From contig JANWXW010000040.1 in NCBI GenBank assembly GCA_025057315.1, positions 33,495-97,494 of the forward strand: 64,000 bases of DNA, read 5' to 3'. The DNA is from Myxococcota bacterium (lineage in GTDB: Bacteria; Myxococcota_A; Polyangia; Palsa-1104; JAEUJZ01). This document shows positions 57,257-64,000 of the stretch, one piece after another. The notes under the pieces are model-generated. The model was not told where the DNA came from, ran no database searches, and saw only the letters and a list, made by a program, of their open reading frames with translations. How positions within the stretch are numbered: the stretch's first letter is position 1; each line of letters begins with the position of its first letter. The position numbers and the translations under genes were made by a program.

Positions 57257-59971
57257 ATGCCTGCCCTCCGGACGCTGAGCCTGACCGTGTGCCTGCTGGG
57301 TGCCTGCCGCGCCATCGAGCAGGCAGCTGCGCCCCCCTCGGGGGTCCACCCCCGCCAGGCCCTCCCGCCAGAGACTGCGCCGCCAGTGCCCCCCTCGTTG
57401 CGGCTGCCAGCGGAGGTCCGGCCCCTGGGCTACGACGTCACGCTGACCATCCGTCCCGAGCAGGAGTTCTTCGATGGCGACATGGTCATCGACCTGGCCG
57501 TGGGGGCACCGGTGGCCCGTCTGTGGCTGAACGGAACGGAGCTGACCATCCAGCAAGCCACGCTCCACCGCGACGGCCAGCAGCTGCCTGCCCGCCTGAC
57601 CCCGACGCCGGCCACGGCCCACGGAGTCCTCGGGCTGGACCTGGGCCAGCCGGTGCCAGCCGGCCGCGCGCGCCTGCACCTGCGCTATCGGGGCCTGCTA
57701 AGCCAGCGGGACAACGACGGGCTGTTTCGCCAGCAGGAGGGGGACCACTGGTATGTCTTCAGCGACTTCGAGCCCACCGACGCGCGGCGCGCCTTCCCCT
57801 GCTTCGACGAGCCGTCCGCCAAGGTCCCCTGGCAGCTGACCCTGCGCGTGCCCCAGGGGCTGGTGGCTCTGGCCAACACAGAGGTCGAGTCAGAGACCCT
57901 GGATCCCGATGGCATGCACCGGGTGCGCTTCCGCCGCACGGCGCCGCTGCCCAGCTACCTGGTGGCTCTGGCCGTTGGACCCTTCGACATCGTCGAGGCA
58001 GGCCGGGGAGGCCAGAGCGGCACCCCGCTGCGCATCATCGTGCCCCGAGGCCGCGGCGGCGAGGCGCGCCTGGCCGCCCGCGTCAGCGGCGAGCTGCTGG
58101 GCCTGCTCGAGGACTACTTCGGCATCCCCTACCCGTTTGGCAAGCTCGATCAGATCGCCGTGCTCAGGTTCCAGGGAGCGATGGAAAACCCGGGCCTTAT
58201 CGCCTATGCCCAGGACCTGCTGCTGGCGCGTCCCGAGGAGGAAACCGTAGCCCACCAGCGGCGCTTTGCCGCGGTGGCCGCGCACGAGATGGCCCATCAA
58301 TGGTTCGGCAACCTGGTCACCATGCGCTTCTGGGAGGATGTATGGCTCAACGAGTCGTTTGCCAGCTGGATGGAGGCGCGGACCGTGGCGCAGTGGCGCC
58401 CGAGGTGGGACATGGCCGGCCAGCGCATCCGGTCCCGCAACCATGCCATGGAGGCCGACAGCCTCACCTCTGCCCGCAGCGTGCGCCAGCCCATCGAGAG
58501 CCTGCATGACATCCACAACGCCTTCGATGCCATCACCTACCAGAAGGGACAGGCGATCTTAGAGATGTTCGAGCGCTACATCGGCCCAGAGCGGTTTCGC
58601 CAGGGGGTGCGTCGCCACCTGCGCGAGCATGCGTTTGGCCATGCCAGCGCAGAGGACTTCCTGGCCGTCCTGGCGGCAGAAAGTGGGGCTGAAGGGCCGG
58701 CCGTGGCGTCGGCGATGCGCACCTTCCTGGACCAACCCGGGGTGCCCTTGGTCCGTGCAGCCTGCCTGGCAGGCCCCCCGGTCCGGCTCCAGCTCAGCCA
58801 GAGGCGATATCTCCCCTTGGGCGCCCTGTCTCCCCCGGAGCATCCCCCTGCGCGGTGGCACGTGCCGGTGTGCGTGCGCCATGCTGCGGGCCGGACCTGT
58901 ACCCTGCTCACCGCGCCCGAGGGGGAGCTGGTGCTCCCGGGAGTGGCATCGTGCGATGACCTGCTGGTCCCCAATGCAGACGGTGTCGGCTACTATCGCG
59001 TCCACTATGGACCCGGGATGTTGGCGCGGCTGCTGCGCCAGGGGGGAGCCGAGCTCACGCCGCCGGAGCGGGTGGCGGTGCTGGACGACATCCAGGCGCT
59101 CATGCACAGCGGGGATCTGCCGGCAGACGAGGCCGTGCAGCTTACGTTGACCCTGGCGCGCGACCGCAACCGGCACGTCGTGGAGCAGGCGATCCAGCTG
59201 GTGCGCAGCGTGCACCATGCGCTGGTGCCACGCGCGCTGCGGCCGGCCTACGCCCGGCTGGTGCGCGCGGCCTTCGGTCCCCAGGCCCGCCGCCTGGGGC
59301 TCCGGTCCCGCCCGGGGGAGGACGAGGAGGTGCGCCTGGGGCGCCGCAGCGTGGTGGGGCTGGTGGGCTGGGTCGGTCAGGACCAGGGCCTGCTGGCGGA
59401 GGCGCGGCGGCTGGCCGCAGCATGGCTGGACAACCCGACCGCCGTTTCCCCTGACGATCTCGATCTGGTGCTGCATCTGGCGGGCCGTCAGGCGGACCCG
59501 GCGCTGTTTGAGCGCCTGCACGCAGCCGCCCTGGCTGCTCCCTCCCACGCCCAGCGCATGCGTCTGGTGGGCGCGCTGGCCGCCGTGGTCGAGCCGCAGC
59601 TTGTTCAGCGCGCCCTGCACCTGGTGCTGTCTGGCTCGCTGGACATTCGCGAATCGGTGCGGATCCTCCTTGGCGTCGCCAGGGAGGAGGACGGGGCCGA
59701 GCAGGCCTACCGCTTTGTCAAGGAGCACTTTGACACCCTGGTGGCGCGCCTGCCGCGCAACAGCGGCGCGCTGCTGGTGTCCACAGCCGGTGCATTCTGC
59801 GACGAGGAACACCACCGGGACGTGGCCGCCTTCTTCGGGCAGCGGGCGGCCCAGCTGCCTGGGGGGCCCCGGCGGCTGGCTCAGGTGCTGGAGCAGATCC
59901 GGCTCTGCGCCGCGCTGCGTGCCGCGCAGCAGGACCGGCTGGTCACGCTGCTGCGCACCCAGGGTCCTTAA
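57257..59971 (+). CDS. M1-family aminopeptidase, secreted lipoprotein
   Basis: A 904-residue zinc aminopeptidase of the M1 gluzincin family. The lipoprotein signal ends at LLGAC. Substrate motif GAMEN is at 307-311 (FQGAMENPGLIAY), the zinc site is HEMAH (343-347) plus Glu366 with the exact HEXXH-x18-E spacing, and the catalytic Tyr is expected near ITYQKGQAIL. The long C-terminal ERAP1-C-like helical domain (about 560-904) shows it is the APN/ERAP (TET-length) type. A lipid-anchored form suggests peptide degradation outside the cytoplasm. The start at 57257 gives a clean signal peptide. Confidence 0.93.
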   Translation: MPALRTLSLTVCLLGACRAIEQAAAPPSGVHPRQALPPETAPPVPPSLRLPAEVRPLGYDVTLTIRPEQEFFDGDMVIDLAVGAPVARLWLNGTELTIQQATLHRDGQQLPARLTPTPATAHGVLGLDLGQPVPAGRARLHLRYRGLLSQRDNDGLFRQQEGDHWYVFSDFEPTDARRAFPCFDEPSAKVPWQLTLRVPQGLVALANTEVESETLDPDGMHRVRFRRTAPLPSYLVALAVGPFDIVEAGRGGQSGTPLRIIVPRGRGGEARLAARVSGELLGLLEDYFGIPYPFGKLDQIAVLRFQGAMENPGLIAYAQDLLLARPEEETVAHQRRFAAVAAHEMAHQWFGNLVTMRFWEDVWLNESFASWMEARTVAQWRPRWDMAGQRIRSRNHAMEADSLTSARSVRQPIESLHDIHNAFDAITYQKGQAILEMFERYIGPERFRQGVRRHLREHAFGHASAEDFLAVLAAESGAEGPAVASAMRTFLDQPGVPLVRAACLAGPPVRLQLSQRRYLPLGALSPPEHPPARWHVPVCVRHAAGRTCTLLTAPEGELVLPGVASCDDLLVPNADGVGYYRVHYGPGMLARLLRQGGAELTPPERVAVLDDIQALMHSGDLPADEAVQLTLTLARDRNRHVVEQAIQLVRSVHHALVPRALRPAYARLVRAAFGPQARRLGLRSRPGEDEEVRLGRRSVVGLVGWVGQDQGLLAEARRLAAAWLDNPTAVSPDDLDLVLHLAGRQADPALFERLHAAALAAPSHAQRMRLVGALAAVVEPQLVQRALHLVLSGSLDIRESVRILLGVAREEDGAEQAYRFVKEHFDTLVARLPRNSGALLVSTAGAFCDEEHHRDVAAFFGQRAAQLPGGPRRLAQVLEQIRLCAALRAAQQDRLVTLLRTQGP

Positions 59972-60145
59972 AGCGTAGGCTCATGCGTGACCCGGCCGGG
60001 GGCCACACCGCCCGCCCCCCGCCAGCTGCTCTGGCCACCGGCGGCGGGCCCCAGGGGTGTGGCCCAGGCCACAACGGCCCGAGCTGCCCCGCGGCCAGGG
60101 AGGTTCCCATGTTCGTTCGCCCACCTGGCCAAATTTCCATCCACG

Positions 60146-60166
60146 GCACGCAACGTGCGTTATACT
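60146..60166 (+). promoter_or_regulatory. Palindrome next to TATACT -10 box
   Basis: GCACG-CAA-CGTGC (60146-60158, 5-3-5 perfect palindrome) lies just before TATACT (60161-60166), which matches a -10 box in five of six bases. It precedes the small lipoprotein gene start (60235) by about 70 nt. The palindrome would sit in the promoter spacer, as an operator often does. No good -35 is present. Confidence 0.4.
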
Positions 60167-60234
60167 GCGCCGCCATGTGGCTCGCCTCTTCCCCTGGGCC
60201 ACTCCCTTTCAATCGGAGATCAAGGAGCTGATGC

Positions 60235-60576
60235 ATGCAACTGAGAACCTCTTTCCTCGTCGGCGTCCTCTTGTCCGCGCTCGTGGGCTGCGCTGGCAAG
60301 ACACCCCCACCTGAGCAGCCCACCCAGCCACCGGCCGAACCCGCCGCGCCGCAGGCACCGCAGGAGCCTGCGGCTCCGCCGGAGCAGCCTGCCGCGACCC
60401 AGACCACCCCCGAGACGCCGCCGCAGCAGCCTGCCGAGGAGGCTCGTCCGGCGGCCGAGTGCACCAGCGCGCAGGACTGCGATCAGAAGGGTTCGCCGGG
60501 CAAGGGCATGGTCTGGGCCTGCGTCGAGGGCTCCTGCAAGGCCGAAAAGAAGAAGGCCAAGAAGGCTGCCAAGTAG
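60235..60576 (+). CDS. Small Pro/Ala-rich lipoprotein
   Basis: A 113-residue lipoprotein: signal FLVGVLLSALVGC, then a Pro/Ala/Gln-rich, disordered segment (residues about 20-78). A short cysteine module of C-x5-C-x13-C-x4-C type follows (AECTSAQDC, then CVEGSC), and a Lys-rich tail (KAEKKKAKKAAK) ends it. AAGGAG lies 11 nt before the ATG. Lys-rich tails can bind peptidoglycan or polyanions. No family is recognised. Confidence 0.75.
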   Translation: MQLRTSFLVGVLLSALVGCAGKTPPPEQPTQPPAEPAAPQAPQEPAAPPEQPAATQTTPETPPQQPAEEARPAAECTSAQDCDQKGSPGKGMVWACVEGSCKAEKKKAKKAAK

Positions 60577-60615
60577 CCCTTCGCCCCCCCCGCTGGGGGG
60601 CAGGGCACCGCCCTG
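60577..60615 (+). terminator. GC-rich hairpin after small lipoprotein gene
   Basis: Shortly after the stop a CCCCCC/GGGGGG stem (about 60590-60601) around GCT could form, followed by GGGC/GCCC. There is no T-tract, so it is a weak terminator candidate. Confidence 0.25.
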
Positions 60616-60750
60616 ACGGACCTTCCCCTCCCTCTCTGCCGGGTCAGCTGCGATCGGGATCCTCCACGGCCTAGGGGTCAGGTGCGCCTGGCGCACCCCC
60701 TGCTGTCTGTTCAGCGGGCGCCATCCGGGGCGCCATGGTAGCCTGCATTC

Positions 60751-61437
60751 ATGCCCCGCCCCCTGCCGCTTGCCCCGGGCCCGGCGGGTCCCTGTACGGG
60801 GTGCCCGGCCCCCTGCTGCCAGCAGCATACCGTGCCGGTGGAGGGCTATGACCTGGTCCGCCTGGTCCGGGGCCTGGGACGCCCCTGGCACGACCTCATC
60901 GAGGTGGACACCTACCCCGCCTACTCCCCTCGTGGGTTCTGCCTCCACGCCGGGGGCGCCCGGCATGGGTTCGTCCTGCGCCGCAGCCGCCCCGAGGCCC
61001 CGTGTCCGTTGTGGGACCCCGACCCCGCAGCCCCTGCCCGGTGCACCGCCTACCCCCACCGCCCAGCCGCCTGCCGGGTCTACCCCCTGTTGGCCGCGGA
61101 CGACGAGCCCACCGGCAGCTTCGTCCTCGGCCTGGCCCTGTGTCCAGAGCAGGCCAAGCGCCGCTTCTGGCTCCTGCGCCCCGAGCTGCGGCCCGTGATC
61201 GACGACGACCTCGCCGAACTGCAGCTGTATGTTCGCATCGTGTCGCGCTGGAACCACCACGCCGAGCGCACCCCCGCCCAGGCCGGCCTGAGCGTGGACC
61301 AGTACGTGGCCTGGCTGCTCCGGCTGTACGCCGAGCTAGAGCCCCTGCGCCAGCCCGATCGGGGCGCCTGGCAACTGACCGCCTACAGGCTGGTGGATCG
61401 CTTCCCGGTTCCTTGGCAGGGGGGCTCAGATTTCTGA
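60751..61437 (+). CDS. YkgJ-family cysteine cluster protein
   Basis: A 228-residue protein with the CxxCxxxCC-type cluster near the N-terminus (CTGCPAPCC) and further cysteines in CPLWDPDPAAPARCTAYPHR and ACRVYPLL, the pattern of the YkgJ/Fe-S-cluster-binding family (CxxCCx... RCxIYxxRPxxCRxxP). It is cytoplasmic, with no signal peptide. Function is unknown; it may be an oxidoreductase or a zinc/iron-binding protein. It is transcribed between the small lipoprotein and the beta-propeller lipoprotein genes. Confidence 0.85.
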   Translation: MPRPLPLAPGPAGPCTGCPAPCCQQHTVPVEGYDLVRLVRGLGRPWHDLIEVDTYPAYSPRGFCLHAGGARHGFVLRRSRPEAPCPLWDPDPAAPARCTAYPHRPAACRVYPLLAADDEPTGSFVLGLALCPEQAKRRFWLLRPELRPVIDDDLAELQLYVRIVSRWNHHAERTPAQAGLSVDQYVAWLLRLYAELEPLRQPDRGAWQLTAYRLVDRFPVPWQGGSDF

Positions 61438-61555
61438 GGCCCCCGGCCCTGGCTGCGCCCGCGCAAGTGCCCGAACCCCCAGGGGGGCCCTATTGTGGCA
61501 CGCATTTTGGATATCGCTGCGGGCAACACCATCGCTTCTCGTTGGGAGGACGACC

Positions 61556-63646
61556 ATGAACTGGAAACACTGCATCGGGCTCGCGCTGGCCGGAACCCTG
61601 GGAGCCGGCTGCCAGGGGAGCCGACCCGAGGGCCCGGAACCGATCCAGAACCGCCTCACGCTGCAGAACTTCCAGAGCTGCCAGGAGCTGGAGCAGTACA
61701 TCGAGGATACGGCGGTGCGCAAGATGCGCCAGACCCTCGACAGCTACTACAACGGCCTCGACAGGCACGCCGGGGTGGGGGCAGGGCCCGAATCTTCCGC
61801 AGATGGCAGCAACAGAAGCAGCGGCCCGGCGGCCTACACCACCACCAACACCCAGGTGGCCGGGGTGGACGAGGCCGACTTCGTCAAAAACGACGGCACC
61901 CGCATCTTCGTCCTGTCCGGCGGCACCCTGTATGCCGCGCGGAGCTGGCCCCCAGAGAACATGGCCCTGGTCAGCAAGCTGAAGATCGAGGGCTACCCGT
62001 CGCAGATGTACCTGGACGACAAGAACCGGGTCGTGGTCTTCTCTTCCGTTTATACGGAGTACCCCTGGTATGAAGATGCCAAGGCCGGGCGCCCCTGCCT
62101 TGGATGGGACTGCGGCTACTACGCCAGCAACACCACCAAGGTCACGGTCGTGGATGTGAGCAACCTGGCCGCGCCGAAGGTGACCGACGAGTACTACCTG
62201 CCGGGCCACTACGTCAACTCGCGGCGCATCGGCAGCTCGGTGCGCCTGGTGCTCTCCGACCACTTCCGCTGGCCGGCCAAGGTGCGCTTCTACCCCGAGT
62301 ACGCTCCGGGGCTGTGGGAGGACAAGAACCGCCTGGCCGCCGCCCTGGAGGAGCTGAAGGCGAACAACGAGGTCGTCATCCGCGGGCAGACCCTGGAGCA
62401 GTGGCTGCCCCGGAGCCGCTACCGCAACGCCCGGGGGGAGCTCGTCGAGATCCCCTACAACTGCTCGGATTTTGCGCGCTCCAACGCGCCGGTGGAGCTG
62501 GGCCTGCTGACCATCGCCACGGTCAACCTGGACCGCTTGGCCGCCGCACCGTCGCGTACCTCCATCGTGGGCGAGGCGGGCGAGATCTACGCCTCGACCA
62601 AGAACCTCTACGTGGCCAACCGCCACTGGTGGTGGTGGCCTGAGCCGGGGCAGAAGGACTACACCTACCTGCACAAGTTTGACATCACCGACCCCGATCG
62701 GGCCGTCTATGTCGCCTCGGGGGGCGTAGACGGCCACATCGTGGACCAGTTCTCGATGGATGAGAACAGCGCCGGCTACTTCCGCGTCGCCACCACCATC
62801 GCCACCCGCGTCCCCGACGAGCGCAACCCGCAGAACCGGTGGGGCCGCATCGAGACGGTGAACCGGATCAGCGTCCTGCGCGAGGACGGCGGGCAGCTGG
62901 TGGTGGTCGGCCGCACCGAGGACCTGGCCAAGGGCGAGCGCATCTTCTCGGCGCGCTTTGTCGAGGACAAAGCCTACGTCGTGACCTTCCGCAACATCGA
63001 CCCCTTCTTTACCTTCGACCTGTCCGACCCGCGCAACCCGCGCCAGGTGGGCGAGCTGAAGATCCCGGGCTTTTCCACCTACATCCACCCCATCGACAAG
63101 AACCACGTGCTCACCATCGGCACCTACCTGCCAGAGCCGGATGCCATGGGGCAGGTGGACTGGCGGCAGCGGCGGCTGCAGCTGTCGCTCTTTGACGTGA
63201 GCGACTTCGCCAGGCCGGTGCAGAAGTTCACCCATGTCGTCGGCACGGCCCACGGCTGGTCCGAGGCGCAGTACGAGCACAAGGCGTTCAACTACTTCCC
63301 CGCCCGCAAGCTGCTGGCCATCCCCTTCTGGGATTACAACTTCCGGTGCGACAGGGACTACTGGAGCTGCTTCACCAGCGACGTGCGCGTGTTCCGGATT
63401 GACACCACCACCGGCATCCAGGGCCTTGGCGCCCTGTCCATGAAGGACGTCTACCAGGTGCACAACGACCGCGAGTGGACCTGGTACTGGACGCCGTATG
63501 TGCGGCGCAGCGTGATGGCCAGCAGCCGGGAGGGCCAGGACTACGTCTATGCCATCTCGGACGCCGGTGTGCGCGTCGCCAACCTGGAGCGCATCGCCAC
63601 CCCGCTGTCGACCGTGCTCTTCGAGAAGGAGAAGGCCCGCCAGTAG
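61556..63646 (+). CDS. Secreted beta-propeller lipoprotein
   Basis: A 696-residue lipoprotein (LALAGTLGAGC lipobox) of the bacterial beta-propeller family with the N-terminal motif NTQVAGVDEADFVKNDGTRI and repeats such as SNLAAPKVTDEYYLPGHYVN, FDITDPDRAVYVASGGVDGH, RFVEDKAYVVTFRNIDPFFT and DLSDPRNPRQVGELKIPGFS, as in other members. A conserved Cys-rich loop (CLGWDCGYYA) and YNCSDFARS are also present. Members are secreted and of unknown role. GGGAGGA lies 7 nt before the ATG at 61556. Confidence 0.88.
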   Translation: MNWKHCIGLALAGTLGAGCQGSRPEGPEPIQNRLTLQNFQSCQELEQYIEDTAVRKMRQTLDSYYNGLDRHAGVGAGPESSADGSNRSSGPAAYTTTNTQVAGVDEADFVKNDGTRIFVLSGGTLYAARSWPPENMALVSKLKIEGYPSQMYLDDKNRVVVFSSVYTEYPWYEDAKAGRPCLGWDCGYYASNTTKVTVVDVSNLAAPKVTDEYYLPGHYVNSRRIGSSVRLVLSDHFRWPAKVRFYPEYAPGLWEDKNRLAAALEELKANNEVVIRGQTLEQWLPRSRYRNARGELVEIPYNCSDFARSNAPVELGLLTIATVNLDRLAAAPSRTSIVGEAGEIYASTKNLYVANRHWWWWPEPGQKDYTYLHKFDITDPDRAVYVASGGVDGHIVDQFSMDENSAGYFRVATTIATRVPDERNPQNRWGRIETVNRISVLREDGGQLVVVGRTEDLAKGERIFSARFVEDKAYVVTFRNIDPFFTFDLSDPRNPRQVGELKIPGFSTYIHPIDKNHVLTIGTYLPEPDAMGQVDWRQRRLQLSLFDVSDFARPVQKFTHVVGTAHGWSEAQYEHKAFNYFPARKLLAIPFWDYNFRCDRDYWSCFTSDVRVFRIDTTTGIQGLGALSMKDVYQVHNDREWTWYWTPYVRRSVMASSREGQDYVYAISDAGVRVANLERIATPLSTVLFEKEKARQ

Positions 63647-64000
63647 CCCCCGCCCCCCCGCTGCCGGCCCTGCCGGCTTCCTCCCCCAGCCCCCCTCCTG
63701 CGGCAGCGCGCCCAAGCTCCCCCGCTCCCCTGCGCCCTTGCGGACCTTGGCCACCGCGGCCGGATCCGCAGGGCCTGCAGGGAGGGATGCAGGGATGCAT
63801 GAAGATGCATGGAGGCGATGAGCGGATGCTTTGGATTCATGCATCCGGGCTTGCCTTCAGCGCACAGCTGCCTGGGCGCCCTGGATCCATGGGGCCTGCG
63901 CCTGGACGCTGGCCGGCGCCCGGGCCGCACTGGCCTGCTGCTGGGCTGCCCTGGGCGCTTGGGTGGCGCCAGCTCCCAGCCGATGAGCTGGGCATGCCCC
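63647..64000. other. Gene-free right end of the window
   Basis: 354 nt with C-rich and purine-rich stretches and no recognisable coding frame. It contains an inverted repeat (listed separately) near 63793-63846 and three ATGCAT sites at 63795, 63805 and 63839. Confidence 0.45.
63793..63846. repeat. 11-bp perfect inverted repeat
   Basis: GGATGCATGAA (63793-63803) and TTCATGCATCC (63836-63846) are perfect inverted copies with a 32-nt loop. It may be a protein-binding site or a hairpin downstream of the beta-propeller gene. Confidence 0.35.

Noticed and set aside
56001..57278. 425-codon plus-strand frame overlapping the ThuA gene
   Set aside because: It is antisense to the recognised ThuA protein and overlaps the 3' end of the histidine-kinase-like gene; composition is Ala/Arg/Pro-rich with no domain.
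56959..58509. 516-codon plus-strand frame in the M1 aminopeptidase gene
   Set aside because: The real frame contains GAMEN and HEXXH-x18-E; this one is Pro/Arg-rich and out of frame.
61490..63844. 784-codon open frame on the minus strand antisense to the beta-propeller gene
   Set aside because: The plus-strand product has a lipobox, known family motifs and a ribosome site. The antisense frame is Val/Gly/His-rich with no domain and results from high GC at third codon positions.

Overview
The window is a GC-rich, gene-dense bacterial chromosome segment with about 47 supportable protein genes and no recognisable rRNA, tRNA, CRISPR array, insertion sequence or prophage. The content points to a myxobacterium-like member of the Myxococcota (former deltaproteobacteria). 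The clues are eukaryote-like Ser/Thr kinases with PEGA or TPR tails, a PP2C phosphatase, many lipoproteins with short cysteine-rich modules, a DUF2079 membrane protein, and an M36 metalloprotease ending in a MYXO-CTERM-like tail (Cys-x-Cys, hydrophobic helix, Arg cluster). This is inferred from gene content only; no marker gene fixes the genus.

Left part (1-14 kb): a family-5 uracil-DNA glycosylase coupled to a tandem GST-N/glutaredoxin-fold protein; the queuosine pair queA-tgt; an MBOAT acyltransferase overlapping an SGNH-like protein, with hairpins upstream; a thioesterase, a DUF971 protein and an RlmI-like rRNA methyltransferase; a DUF2079 membrane protein; a DUF72 protein; and transaldolase. 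Next (14-23 kb) is a minus-strand run: rhomboid protease, alpha-2-macroglobulin-like protein, engB, CDF metal transporter, rimI, zinc-ribbon membrane protein, nitrilase-family amidohydrolase, nucleotidyltransferase-like protein. Four of its junctions are 4-nt overlaps.

Middle (23-42 kb): a very large secreted M36 metalloprotease converges on a VLCAD/ACAD9-like acyl-CoA dehydrogenase. After a gene-poor kilobase come an ETHE1-like persulfide dioxygenase, a Wzc-like polysaccharide co-polymerase/kinase, and three secreted or envelope proteins of unknown role around a divergent promoter with an inverted repeat. An amidase and a Sua5/YrdC-type tRNA threonylcarbamoylation enzyme follow. Then come envelope and division genes: L,D-transpeptidase, SPOR protein, and an ftsA that has no ftsQ or ftsZ beside it.

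Right part (42-64 kb): a minus-strand signalling cluster runs PP2C phosphatase, beta-helix lipoprotein, TPR membrane protein, solute-binding lipoprotein, PEGA kinase. Beyond it are an MFS exporter, an M48 peptidase, a HEAT-repeat protein, a protein with two complete Ser/Thr kinase domains in one chain, and a divergent histidine-kinase-like protein whose receiver and ATPase motifs look degenerate. Last come secreted hydrolases and lipoproteins: ThuA-like, M1 aminopeptidase, a small Pro-rich lipoprotein, a YkgJ-type cysteine-cluster protein, and a beta-propeller lipoprotein.

The best candidates for something undescribed are: (1) the kinase / ligand-binding lipoprotein / TPR / beta-helix / phosphatase cluster, which has a binding protein but no ABC transporter genes; (2) the tandem-kinase protein facing a degenerate histidine kinase; (3) the protease-centred block of rhomboid, thioester-less macroglobulin and MYXO-CTERM metalloprotease.
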